Below are positions 5,160 to 12,128 of a stretch of DNA of 22,467 nt, piece by piece. The translations under genes and the position numbers were made by a program. The notes beneath the pieces are model-generated. The model made no database searches. It saw nothing but the letters and a program-made list of their open reading frames with translations, and was not told the origin of the DNA. Where the stretch lies: IMG/VR virus record IMGVR_UViG_3300044618_002537, positions 1 to 22,467 of that record. One strand, 5' to 3'. Each line of letters starts with the position of its first letter. The first letter of the stretch is position 1. This DNA is from a virus.

Positions 5160-5618
5160 ATGGGTCATATAATTTTTCCACCCAAGGAAGAACTAGCCGA
5201 TGATAAGTCGGCTAGTACACCTACTTACACTTTTTCCAATATTAGCCCGGTTCTTAATAGTGGATCTATATCAGCACCTGGCGTGACGTTTACCACAGGA
5301 ACCACCTTTTCCAGTCCTTGGGCCAACACTGCCAGTCCATGGTTGGGCAATGGCATTACCAGTGATCCTGCAGGAACCGGACGGTTAAAACTCACCGGTG
5401 AAGGTGCTGATGTTGAAATCAATGGTAAAAGTCTTTCAAAAACAATTCAAGCTCTGGAACAACGATTAAACATGTTAGTTCCAAATCCTGAGCTGGAAAC
5501 AGAATGGGAAGAACTTCGCAAGTTGGGTGAACAATATCGTGCTTTAGAAGCTAAGTTAACGGAACAAGGCGAAATGTGGACTAAATTAAAGGCCATGCCG
5601 CCACCTGAGATTGAATAA
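5160..5618 (+). CDS. conserved T4-like phage protein with C-terminal coiled coil
   Basis: This encodes 152 residues. The N-terminal ~70 are low-complexity, rich in S, T, P and G. A conserved core follows, GRLKLTGEGADVEINGKSLSKTIQALEQRLNML at ~75-105, then a helical segment, NPELETEWEELRKLGEQYRALEAKLTEQGEMW, likely a coiled coil. I recognise the core from many marine T4-like phages, where it is unassigned and may be a structural or assembly protein. It is co-transcribed from the 4905 promoter, and its stop overlaps the next ATG (TAATG). Confidence 0.8.
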   Translation: MGHIIFPPKEELADDKSASTPTYTFSNISPVLNSGSISAPGVTFTTGTTFSSPWANTASPWLGNGITSDPAGTGRLKLTGEGADVEINGKSLSKTIQALEQRLNMLVPNPELETEWEELRKLGEQYRALEAKLTEQGEMWTKLKAMPPPEIE

Positions 5619-6310
5619 TGGAATATGATTGCATTTTGATCAACGGTGATAGTTATTCTGCACCCATGCCTAACCAAAAAGTATATGGGGATTTTTTATC
5701 AGAACATTTTAATATTCCGGTAAGAAACTATGCTATTCCTGGCAGTAGCAATCAACGCATACTGAGAAGTTCCATTGAGCATTTACATACAATTAAAGCA
5801 GAATTTCAAAATCCCTTGATAATAATTGGATGGAGCTTTGTCCGTAGATTGGAAGTTTGGTATTATGGAAACGAACAAAAAATAATAAAACAAATACCCG
5901 ATTCTCCAATATCAAGATTTATAACACTTGACCGAATAATCAATGCCGGTGAAGCAACATTAGAACAAAAGGCATTGATCAATGAGGATTTGTTTGTTCA
6001 TAAACAATTGATGGATTTCTATACAAACTTGTATATGTTTGCACGCATTTTAGAATCTCAAAATTTAAATTATGTTTTTTTCTCAGCAGCAAGAAATACC
6101 GATTGCCCTATACATTGTTTTCCTTATATCGAATCTCTGCTACAAGTGAAGTGGGTGGCAAATAATCCAAATATTTTTAAACTACACGATTTTTGTGTAA
6201 TGCAGTGGGCCAAAGAAAATGATCCAGAATGTCATCCTGTGACCGGACATCTGTCTGAAAATGGTCATAAAAAATTCAGCAATTTTATTTTGAACAATGT
6301 ATTAGATTGA
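5618..6310 (+). CDS. SGNH/GDSL-hydrolase-like protein, AT-rich
   Basis: This 230-residue protein begins DCILINGDSYSAPM, matching SGNH block I with its nucleophile Ser in GDS. Block II is NYAIPGSSNQRI at ~38-50. The C-terminal ECHPVTGHLSENGHKKF at ~204-220 stands where block V carries the catalytic His, though the usual DxxH is not clear. Such proteins are esterases or deacylases of lipids or glycans; in phages they may modify host surface polymers. Base composition is distinctly poorer in G+C than its neighbours (two sampled 60-base rows have about 27-28%), suggesting separate acquisition. It overlaps the upstream stop by TAATG. The next promoter begins inside its last codons. Confidence 0.72.
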   Translation: MEYDCILINGDSYSAPMPNQKVYGDFLSEHFNIPVRNYAIPGSSNQRILRSSIEHLHTIKAEFQNPLIIIGWSFVRRLEVWYYGNEQKIIKQIPDSPISRFITLDRIINAGEATLEQKALINEDLFVHKQLMDFYTNLYMFARILESQNLNYVFFSAARNTDCPIHCFPYIESLLQVKWVANNPNIFKLHDFCVMQWAKENDPECHPVTGHLSENGHKKFSNFILNNVLD

Positions 6311-6335
6311 CAAGAACCGATTTGCATGTTATAAT
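6307..6335 (+). promoter_or_regulatory. perfect-consensus sigma70 promoter
   Basis: TTGACA (6307-6312) overlaps the stop codon of the SGNH-like gene. A 17-bp spacer leads to TATAAT (6330-6335). Predicted start near 6342. ATAATA/TATTAT (6331-6336 and 6343-6348) is a small dyad across the start. Confidence 0.88.
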
Positions 6336-6355
6336 AGCTGTATATTATGGTAAAA

Positions 6356-6588
6356 ATGCATGAAAATTTGGTGTTATTTGGGCCTGATTTGCGTCAGGAA
6401 CTAAGTATTTTAGAGAGTAGAAAACACAACCGGGCTGTCGTTTGTTCGAACAGCGGAGGATTACAATCTAGATCTACTTCAAAACGGATTGGCTTGTGCC
6501 GTAAAGCAAGCAGTAGTAAAAGAGGACTTCGGAAATCCTCTTCATTGACAAATGGTATGAGCCCGGGGAGAAACAAAACCGCGCTTAG
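6356..6588 (+). pseudogene. frameshifted small gene, or structured RNA, behind a strong promoter
   Basis: One frame stays open from 6347 to 6679, but its middle is an S/R/K-rich string typical of out-of-frame translation. Natural-looking protein moves between frames. First is MHENLVLFGPDLRQELSILESRK (6356-6424), then in the +1 frame TTGLSFVRTAEDYNLDLL, continuing through KQAVVKEDFGNPLH to TGA 6546. Third is IDKWYEPGEKQNRA to TAG 6588. Joined, these give a plausible protein of about 76 residues broken by two shifts. The DNA also holds hairpins at 6383-6398, 6434-6454, 6492-6511 and 6520-6542, the last a 7-bp stem with a cUUCGg element. A decayed gene, a recoded gene, assembly errors and a regulatory RNA all remain possible. 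Confidence 0.4.
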
Positions 6589-6695
6589 AGAGTATGGCAC
6601 TGAGGCCCGAGGTCTTTATCTGTCCTGCGACTTTGTCTATGCGTCCATCCTGGGCACTCCGGTGAACGGTTCACTATAACCGAAAGGAGAAGACA
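6589..6695 (+). promoter_or_regulatory. leader of the cell-wall hydrolase gene with alternative hairpins
   Basis: I see no convincing gene in this stretch. Just before the Shine-Dalgarno AAGGAG (6684-6689) are two mutually exclusive hairpins: GTGAA/TTCAC (6662-6674, 3-nt loop) and CGGTT/AACCG (6667-6682, 6-nt loop). The second ends one base before AAAGGAG, so a switch between them could change access to the start site. Confidence 0.35.
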
Positions 6696-7247
6696 TTGAA
6701 ACTTATCTCAATATCCAACTTAGCAGTAAAAGTATTTTGTTTTGTAGCAGTAACAGCAGCCGTGGTGCATGTGACCAATGTCAAATTGGACACACTCAAA
6801 ACCACTAACGAAGTAGCTCGACAAGGATTTGTCAGTGCCGCAGATCGTGCCCGACAGTTGGATTGTCTTACCCGTAACATCTATTGGGAAAGTGCAACCG
6901 AGCCGTTCGAAGGCAAGGTGGCTGTGGCACAGGTCACCATCAACCGCGTAGAATCAGGACGTTTTGCTCCCGACATCTGCGGTGTGGTATATCAAAAGAA
7001 TGTGGTTTACGATCGGGTGGTCTGTCAGTTTTCCTGGTTCTGCGACGGCAGTAGCAAGATCCGACCCATTTATCCTGCACACTGGAAAGAGAGTGAAGAA
7101 GTGGCCAAAAAGGTTCTGCTGGAAGGCTTCAGACTGCCCAGCGTAAAAAACGCACTTTACTTTCATGCGGACTATGTGAATCCGCGGTGGGGTAAACCTC
7201 AGGTAGCAAAATTTGGAAGGCACATCTTTTATGCGGAAAAAATATGA
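6696..7247 (+). CDS. SleB-type cell-wall hydrolase (endolysin candidate)
   Basis: This encodes 183 residues from TTG 6696, with AAGGAG (6684-6689) six bases upstream; no nearby ATG fits. Residues ~8-28 (NLAVKVFCFVAVTAAVVHV) form a signal-anchor or signal peptide. The catalytic domain is the Hydrolase_2/SleB type. CLTRNIYWESATEPFEGKVAVAQVTINR at ~58-85 carries the catalytic Glu, followed by VCQFSWFCDG at ~112-121, and the end FHADYVNPRW…GRHIFYA is typical. These enzymes cleave peptidoglycan glycan strands. With an N-terminal membrane segment it could be a signal-arrest-release endolysin. Its stop overlaps the start of the next gene by ATGA, and that gene may encode the holin partner. Confidence 0.85.
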   Translation: MKLISISNLAVKVFCFVAVTAAVVHVTNVKLDTLKTTNEVARQGFVSAADRARQLDCLTRNIYWESATEPFEGKVAVAQVTINRVESGRFAPDICGVVYQKNVVYDRVVCQFSWFCDGSSKIRPIYPAHWKESEEVAKKVLLEGFRLPSVKNALYFHADYVNPRWGKPQVAKFGRHIFYAEKI

Positions 7248-7558
7248 TCAAAAATTTAGAAAAATTAGTGAGTGGTTCAAGAATCTGGTTAGAACAACAC
7301 TTGCCCAAAGTAAGTGCTGAAACCCTGGAGTGGTTGGCAGTAATCTTAATCCATTCAGCAACCATTCCCACCTTGTTGGCACTCATGACCGGACTCAGTG
7401 ATAATGTACCCAATCTGGACATAGTCATGTTCATGTGGGCTGGACTAGTGCTCCTGTTTTTTAGAGCTGTAGTGTTACGCAACCTGCTGAACATTATCAC
7501 AATTGGCCTAGGCTTTATTGCACAAGCTGTGATCATGGCCATGATCCTGTTCAAGTAA
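7244..7558 (+). CDS. small membrane protein, holin candidate
   Basis: This 104-residue protein has three hydrophobic stretches: ~27-48 (TLEWLAVILIHSATIPTLLALM), ~58-77 (LDIVMFMWAGLVLLFFRAVV) and ~82-102 (LNIITIGLGFIAQAVIMAMILF). The N-terminus is amphipathic and charged. It is translationally coupled (ATGA) to the SleB-type hydrolase, and size, topology and position fit a class I holin or spanin-like helper. I recall similar proteins in marine T4-like phages without assigned function. The holin call is inference from context. Confidence 0.65.
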   Translation: MIKNLEKLVSGSRIWLEQHLPKVSAETLEWLAVILIHSATIPTLLALMTGLSDNVPNLDIVMFMWAGLVLLFFRAVVLRNLLNIITIGLGFIAQAVIMAMILFK

Positions 7559-7562
7559 CAGG

Positions 7563-7591
7563 TTGACTCTAAACTTGCAAGGTGTTATAAT
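7563..7591 (+). promoter_or_regulatory. sigma70-type promoter
   Basis: TTGACT (7563-7568) and TATAAT (7586-7591) are separated by 17 bp. It lies four bases after the holin-candidate stop and would drive the run 7624-9542, including infA and the superoxide dismutase. Confidence 0.85.
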
Positions 7592-7610
7592 TGTAGTATG
7601 AATAACACCT
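7580..7610. promoter_or_regulatory. 9-bp inverted repeat centred on transcription start, operator candidate
   Basis: AGGTGTTAT (7580-7588) and ATAACACCT (7602-7610) are perfect inverted copies separated by 13 nt. They overlap the -10 box and span the predicted start near 7598. The left arm is upstream of the transcript, so an RNA hairpin is less likely than a protein-binding operator. Confidence 0.45.
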
Positions 7611-7623
7611 GCGAGGTTACGTA

Positions 7624-8019
7624 ATGGCATTTCATCTTGAAGGACCTTGGCTTTCAACCACTGGCAAACCACGTGGCCCTAAAAAGTGGGCCAGTGCCGA
7701 AGCCAAGCGAACAGCACAGACTCGCCAGGCCGAATGGGATCGCAAGCTGATTGAATTTGATGCTATGGCTCCTAAGTTTAGCACAGGACCTTACAACAGT
7801 CCCAAGAAAACCATTTCTGACTACATGCCCAAAACTCCACCAGGACGTGAAACTGCTCCGGTTACTAGTGTAGATACCGGTTGGATTACCTGTGTTAAAG
7901 TTCAAGATAAGGAATATACCGGCACCAAGATTAAAGGTATTGGCACTATGCACAAGTCAAATGCTGTGCCCGTTTTTAGCGATCAGGAAGCAAAAGACAT
8001 AAGTACGATGAGGAGATAA
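7624..8019 (+). CDS. conserved T4-like phage hypothetical protein
   Basis: This encodes 131 residues with a GAGGT ribosome-binding site (7613-7617) six bases before ATG 7624. The N-terminus, MAFHLEGPWLSTTGKPRG, and the C-terminus, YTGTKIKGIGTMHKSNAVPVFSDQEAKDISTMRR, are strongly patterned, and I recognise them from many marine T4-like phages. The middle (~45-85) is a proline- and serine-rich linker. Function is unknown. The stop TAA 8017-8019 lies eight bases before the infA start, so the two are probably translationally coupled. Confidence 0.82.
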   Translation: MAFHLEGPWLSTTGKPRGPKKWASAEAKRTAQTRQAEWDRKLIEFDAMAPKFSTGPYNSPKKTISDYMPKTPPGRETAPVTSVDTGWITCVKVQDKEYTGTKIKGIGTMHKSNAVPVFSDQEAKDISTMRR

Positions 8020-8027
8020 TTAGCCAA

Positions 8028-8246
8028 TTGGGTAAAGAAGATGTGATCAAAATGGAAGGTGTTATAGCAGAAGTGCTTCCCAACACCATGTATAGAGTTC
8101 AAATTGAAAACTTTGAAAAACCTGTGCTTGCTAATCTCAGCGGTCGTATGCGCCAAAATAACATCAAAGTGCTAATGGGTGATACTGTGGAAATGGAATT
8201 TAGCCCTTACGATCTTGGTCGTGGTCGTATTACACGTCGCCGATAA
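8028..8246 (+). CDS. infA: translation initiation factor IF-1
   Basis: This 72-residue protein aligns end to end with bacterial IF-1. MGKEDVIKMEGVIAEVLPNTMYRVQIEN corresponds to the E. coli start [28 protein letters not shown]. The middle SGRMRQNNIKVLMGDTVEMEFSPYDLGRGRI keeps the SGkMRkNyIrIlxGDkV…SPYDLxkGRI core and the single OB fold. IF-1 binds the 30S A site and tunes start-codon selection with IF-2 and IF-3. The start is TTG 8028, fixed by this alignment; GGAG at 8012-8015 is 12 bases upstream, rather far. It is framed by phage genes, so it is genuine viral cargo. Its role in infection (replacing host IF-1 or favouring phage messages) is inferred. Confidence 0.93.
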   Translation: MGKEDVIKMEGVIAEVLPNTMYRVQIENFEKPVLANLSGRMRQNNIKVLMGDTVEMEFSPYDLGRGRITRRR

Positions 8247-8250
8247 ATAT
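8242..8250 (+). promoter_or_regulatory. TAAATA late-promoter-like motif (doubtful)
   Basis: GATAAATAT matches the T4 late consensus TATAAATA in seven positions. It overlaps the infA stop and ends only four bases before the dismutase ATG, so transcripts from it would lack a leader. It may be chance. Confidence 0.3.
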
Positions 8251-8254
8251 TCTT

Positions 8255-8809
8255 ATGCACTTTAATATACGACAAGATCTAGACTTGCTTGAAGCAACTA
8301 CTCGTCCAGCCAAGCTGGAAACTACTCCCCTGCCCTACAGCGAAAAAGCACTGGATCCTGTTCTGAGCAAGGCCAGTATCGATTATCATTATGAGCATTT
8401 GGCCAAAGGTTATGCCCGACGCTACAACGCCGGCGAAGGCAATGCAGATTTTAACCGTGCCGGATCGTTTTTGCATAACAAATTTTTCCCACAATTACAA
8501 GCACCTAAAGGCGCCAATCGTCCCAAAGGTGCTGTGCTAGAACTAATCGAAACCAACTTCAAAACCTATGAAGACTTTAAAGCAGAATTTAAAAAGGTGG
8601 CCATGGCCGTCCAGGGATCGGGCTGGGTATATCTTAGCACATCGGGCACGATTAAAACCATCCCAAATCATCAAGTTAGAACAGATATCTGTGTGCTTGT
8701 TGACTGGTGGGAACATGTCTGGGCTCTAGATTATCAATGGGACAAAGAACGGTACCTAGATAATATATGGAAAATTATCAACTGGAATGTCTGTAGCGAA
8801 CGACTCTAG
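8255..8809 (+). CDS. sodB-like: Fe/Mn superoxide dismutase
   Basis: This 184-residue protein is an iron/manganese superoxide dismutase. All four metal ligands can be placed: His45 (DYHYEHL), His74 (FLHNKFF), Asp150 and His154 (VDWWEHVW). The active-site Tyr is Tyr53, and the GSGWVYL strand is present. The position equivalent to E. coli FeSOD Gln69 is Gly70, as in Mn-type enzymes. The second-sphere residue falls in PNHQV at His139, as in some His-variant SODs, so metal choice is uncertain. A ~20-residue N-terminal extension precedes the usual start (PLPYSEKALDP). It converts superoxide to peroxide and oxygen, probably in the cytoplasm. It starts eight bases after infA; the C-terminus overlaps the next gene by 23 nt. 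Confidence 0.92.
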   Translation: MHFNIRQDLDLLEATTRPAKLETTPLPYSEKALDPVLSKASIDYHYEHLAKGYARRYNAGEGNADFNRAGSFLHNKFFPQLQAPKGANRPKGAVLELIETNFKTYEDFKAEFKKVAMAVQGSGWVYLSTSGTIKTIPNHQVRTDICVLVDWWEHVWALDYQWDKERYLDNIWKIINWNVCSERL

Positions 8810-9542
8810 ACCGCCCTATCATAGATGGCAAAGCCACGGTGGAAAAACACTCAAATGGCTTGGCACTGACACACAATTACTCTACGATAACAACTGCCAC
8901 GATCCAGAACAACGAGCTCGTCTTGAACGGGCTGGCTGGTATCCATATTCAGACATAGACTATCAATTCAACTATCACGGATTTAGAACCGATGAGTTTG
9001 ATTCAAGTCCTAGAATATTGACCTTGGGTTGCAGCTACACACAAGGTGTAGGACTGCATCGGCATCAAATCTGGACCGAAGTGTTGGCCGCACAACTAGG
9101 CAAACAAGCGTGGAATTTGGGTGTCGGCGGCGGCAGTTTAGACACTTGTTTTAGGCTGTTAGAATACTGGATTGAGCATCTTAACGTTGAAGCAGTTGTG
9201 GTCCTGGTCCCTCACGTTGATCGTGTCGAAGTTGTGTTAAATGATGCCAGAGTCGAAAGTTGTGGACCTTGGACCACGAGCGATTTTATGAAAGACTTCT
9301 ATAGTTGTTGGATAGATCACTGTGATAATTCTCATATAAATCGTAGAAAAAACGTATTGGCCATGCAACAGATCTGCGCACAACATCAAATCCCTATACT
9401 ATTTTACTATCCAGAAACCGAATTTTGTGGACGTGGAGAAATTAGTGGCGGCAAAGCTAGAGATTTAACGCATTATGGTGCTGGTATGCACTTGCGTTTG
9501 GCACACAAAATTAAAAACGAATTAACAGAGTTACGAACCTAA
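8787..9542 (+). CDS. SGNH/GDSL-hydrolase-like protein
   Basis: This 251-residue protein has block I as PRILTLGCSYTQGVGL at ~75-90 (GCSYTQG in place of GDSxtxG), block II-like NLGVGGGSLDTCFRLLEYW at ~110-130, a VVVLVPHVDRVEV strand in the block III region, and ARDLTHYGAGMHLRLAHKI near the C-terminus, where the Asp and His of DxTH match block V. The N-terminal ~60 residues (HRWQSHGGKTLKWLGTD…NYHGFRTDEF) are typical of related viral proteins. Substrate is unknown; esterase or deacylase activity on a surface polymer is plausible. It overlaps the dismutase gene and is a different lineage from the SGNH-like protein at 5618. Confidence 0.75.
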   Translation: MSVANDSRPPYHRWQSHGGKTLKWLGTDTQLLYDNNCHDPEQRARLERAGWYPYSDIDYQFNYHGFRTDEFDSSPRILTLGCSYTQGVGLHRHQIWTEVLAAQLGKQAWNLGVGGGSLDTCFRLLEYWIEHLNVEAVVVLVPHVDRVEVVLNDARVESCGPWTTSDFMKDFYSCWIDHCDNSHINRRKNVLAMQQICAQHQIPILFYYPETEFCGRGEISGGKARDLTHYGAGMHLRLAHKIKNELTELRT

Positions 9543-9563
9543 AACTGCCATAGTACATCTTCT

Positions 9564-9572
9564 GGTAAATAC
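9564..9572 (+). promoter_or_regulatory. late-promoter-like TAAATA motif
   Basis: GGTAAATAC lies 21 bases before ATG 9593, in front of the first fibre gene. It resembles the T4 late promoter TATAAATA, read by a gp55-type sigma. AGAGGA (9578-9583) is the probable ribosome-binding site. Confidence 0.5.
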
Positions 9573-9592
9573 ACATCAGAGGACTCTAATCT

Positions 9593-12127
9593 ATGGCACA
9601 ACAAATAATCAACGTAGGCACTTCACCCAACGACGGGCAAGGCGATCCTATACGCACTAGTTTTCAAAAAACTAACAGCAATTTTAGCGAATTATACGCA
9701 CGAGCACAATCATCACCGCCACCGACTTTGGTAGGCAGCATTGGTGACGTGGCCGGCATGTATGCCTTTGACAGTACCTATTTTTACTATTGTTTTGCTA
9801 ACTATGACGGAAGCAGTGTGATCTGGGCCCAGGTTACTCAAATTGCCAACATCACTACTCCTAGTATCAACTTTGGCACAACAAATGTAACTATCCCATC
9901 GTCGGGCGGTAATGTGCTGGTCACTGTGGCTGGCACTGCCAACGTAGCCACTTTCACAGATCAAGGTATACGTGTAAGCGGATCGGTTTCTGCCACCGGG
10001 AATGTAAACGCAGGAAATTTAATAACTACCGGAATAGTTAATTCCAGTGGCAACATCACAGGTGCTTATTTCTTTGGTAATGCATCTACCATGGCTGGAA
10101 TTCCGGCTGCTTATAGCAATGCCAATGTTGTTGCCTATGCCGAAGGTGGCATTGTGGCCAATCTTATTCCTTACGGAAACGCTATCTACAGTCTAGGTAA
10201 CGTGGATAATTTCTGGAAAGATCTGTACCTCAGCAACAGTTCAATTTATCTTGGCAACGTGGTTATCAATGAAGGTTCTACTGGCGGACTTCAGGTTGAT
10301 GGACAAGAAGTGGTCACAGCCAATACTGCTATTGCTGGTGATATTACTACCACTGGAAATGTATCTGGCGATTACTTCTTAGGCAATGGTGCATTTTTAA
10401 CTGGCGTGGTTGTTGCAGGAGGCGCAGGTGCCACTGGAGCAACAGGTCTTACTGGCGCCACTGGCACAACCGGCCTTCAAGGTGCAACAGGCACAACAGG
10501 GTTAACTGGTGCAACTGGCACAGCAGGTACTAATGGATCTACAGGATTAACTGGTGCAACTGGGCCAGCTGGACTTGACGGAGTATCCGGGGTCAATGGC
10601 GCCAATGGTGCTAATGGTGCAACTGGACTTACTGGTACTACTGGTCTCACTGGTGCTACTGGCACCGCAGGCGCAACTGGCGCAGGTACAACTGGAGCAA
10701 CTGGCGTAGGCGCAACTGGCCCTGCCGGTGCAACTGGTATTACAGGAGCAACTGGTCTCACTGGTGCTACTGGCACCGCAGGCGCAACTGGCGTAGGCGC
10801 AACTGGCCCTACCGGTGCAACTGGACCAAGTGGCGGTCCTGTAGGAGCAACTGGCCTGCAAGGTGCAACTGGCACTGGTGTACTAAACGGAGACATGACT
10901 GGTAACATCAATGGTCAAGGTTACAGCATCAGTAATACTGCTAATATATCCACTGCAAATTTATCAGTCACTGGTGCAGTTAATTTAAATTCTAGCAGTA
11001 CCACAGTACCCGGAGTTCAAGTTGGCAGTTACATCTCTGGTCAAAGTGGTCAAAAATTAAACATACTAAATCAGTCAAATGGAATATATCTAGCCGGTGG
11101 TGGATCATCTGATATTGACATAACCAGTAGCTATGTGACCATAGGTAGTGGTCCTGGATTTAGTTTTAATCTTTATTCAAACAATGTTACTTTTTACAAT
11201 AGTCCAAACGTAGCTGGAAACATTAACTTTACCAGCAATATTTCTTTTGCTCAAAATGTTTCTGCCATTGGTAATGTTACTGGAAATTACTTTGTAGGTA
11301 ACGGTGCTTTCTTAACCGGTATATCCGGTGGTAGTGGTGGTATTGGAGCAACTGGCCCACAGGGAGCAACTGGCCCACAGGGAGCAACTGGTATCACAGG
11401 AGCAACTGGAACAGGTACCACAGGCGCAACTGGCGCAGGCACAACTGGAGCAACTGGCCCACAGGGAGCAACTGGTATCACAGGAGCAACTGGAACAGGT
11501 ACCACAGGCGCAACTGGCGCAGGCACAACTGGAGCAACTGGCCCACAGGGAGCAACTGGTCCAAGTGGCGGTCCTATAGGAGCAACCGGAGCAACCGGTC
11601 CTGGCGGTGTTGGCGCAACTGGCCCTACCGGCCCAACCGGCGCAACAGGAGCAGGTGGTGTTGGCTCAACTGGATTCACTGGTGCGACTGGTCCTAGTGG
11701 CGGACCAACTGGAGCCACTGGCCCAACTGGAGCCACTGGTGTTGGCGCAACTAGCAGAACTACAGCTAATGTAAGTACTGGTAGTTTAGGCAATGCAGCT
11801 ACCGCTAACGCAACAATTATTGGATACAAAGGATATAATTTATACAAAATATCCACCACAGATTCTGCTTGGGTTAGAATTTATACCAGTGATGCAGCAA
11901 GAACTGCCGACGCAAGTCGTACTCAAGGCAATGATCCAAACCCGGGTGCTGGTGTACTAGCTGAAGTAATTACCACAGGTAATCAAACCATATTGATGAG
12001 CCCAGGCGTGGTTTGTTACAACGATGAAACACCGCCCAACACTAATATTCCAGTGGCCATTACCAACAACAGTGGAAACACTGTGGCTATCACGGTTGAA
12101 TTGACCATACTGCAAACTGAACTATAA
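9593..12127 (+). CDS. collagen-like phage tail fibre protein 1
   Basis: This is an 844-residue fibre. The N-terminus, [34 protein letters not shown], is a common attachment module of phage structural proteins. A beta-rich part with GNV…[13 protein letters not shown] follows. Two collagen-like Gly-X-Y stretches lie at ~277-430 and ~578-720, dominated by GATG/GLTG triplets, with a beta domain between them that ends in another [13 protein letters not shown]. The C-terminal ~120 residues ([28 protein letters not shown]…) form a globular tip domain I recognise from marine phage tail proteins. It probably trimerises as a triple helix and contributes to receptor binding. An exact 84-bp tandem duplication lies in the second collagen region. 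A late-promoter-like motif precedes it. Confidence 0.88.
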   Translation: MAQQIINVGTSPNDGQGDPIRTSFQKTNSNFSELYARAQSSPPPTLVGSIGDVAGMYAFDSTYFYYCFANYDGSSVIWAQVTQIANITTPSINFGTTNVTIPSSGGNVLVTVAGTANVATFTDQGIRVSGSVSATGNVNAGNLITTGIVNSSGNITGAYFFGNASTMAGIPAAYSNANVVAYAEGGIVANLIPYGNAIYSLGNVDNFWKDLYLSNSSIYLGNVVINEGSTGGLQVDGQEVVTANTAIAGDITTTGNVSGDYFLGNGAFLTGVVVAGGAGATGATGLTGATGTTGLQGATGTTGLTGATGTAGTNGSTGLTGATGPAGLDGVSGVNGANGANGATGLTGTTGLTGATGTAGATGAGTTGATGVGATGPAGATGITGATGLTGATGTAGATGVGATGPTGATGPSGGPVGATGLQGATGTGVLNGDMTGNINGQGYSISNTANISTANLSVTGAVNLNSSSTTVPGVQVGSYISGQSGQKLNILNQSNGIYLAGGGSSDIDITSSYVTIGSGPGFSFNLYSNNVTFYNSPNVAGNINFTSNISFAQNVSAIGNVTGNYFVGNGAFLTGISGGSGGIGATGPQGATGPQGATGITGATGTGTTGATGAGTTGATGPQGATGITGATGTGTTGATGAGTTGATGPQGATGPSGGPIGATGATGPGGVGATGPTGPTGATGAGGVGSTGFTGATGPSGGPTGATGPTGATGVGATSRTTANVSTGSLGNAATANATIIGYKGYNLYKISTTDSAWVRIYTSDAARTADASRTQGNDPNPGAGVLAEVITTGNQTILMSPGVVCYNDETPPNTNIPVAITNNSGNTVAITVELTILQTEL
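11374..11541 (+). repeat. exact tandem duplication, 2 x 84 bp, in fibre gene
   Basis: Bases 11374-11457 are repeated without change at 11458-11541; a third copy begins at 11542 but diverges after 19 bases. Each unit encodes 28 residues of Gly-X-Y sequence, so the reading frame is kept. Elsewhere in the gene, 43 bp at 10640-10682 recur exactly at 10751-10793. Confidence 0.9.
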
Positions 12128-12128
12128 C

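Noticed and set aside
6434-6454. tRNA-like T-loop (TGTTCGAACA)
   Set aside because: It is a plain palindrome. No acceptor stem, D arm or seven-base anticodon loop can be drawn around it, and the 3' side has no CCA-proximal pairing.
6347-6679. 110-codon open frame read as a single protein
   Set aside because: Residues ~26-75 are an S/R/K-rich string typical of the wrong frame, while more natural protein text appears in the other two frames. There is no ribosome-binding site at 6347.
11328-11579. 83-codon + strand frame ([10 protein letters not shown] repeats) in the collagen region
   Set aside because: It is the shifted frame of the tandem Gly-X-Y repeat and exists only because the repeat is a multiple of three.
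10423-11752. CRISPR-like or VNTR array
   Set aside because: Repeats are short coding Gly-X-Y triplets in frame with the fibre gene, with no unique spacers or conserved palindromic repeats.
10477-11859. minus-strand open frames of PVAPVAP type opposite the collagen regions
   Set aside because: These are mirror readings of GATGxTGATG codons. Low-complexity repeats keep all frames open, and no start signals or separate domains are seen.
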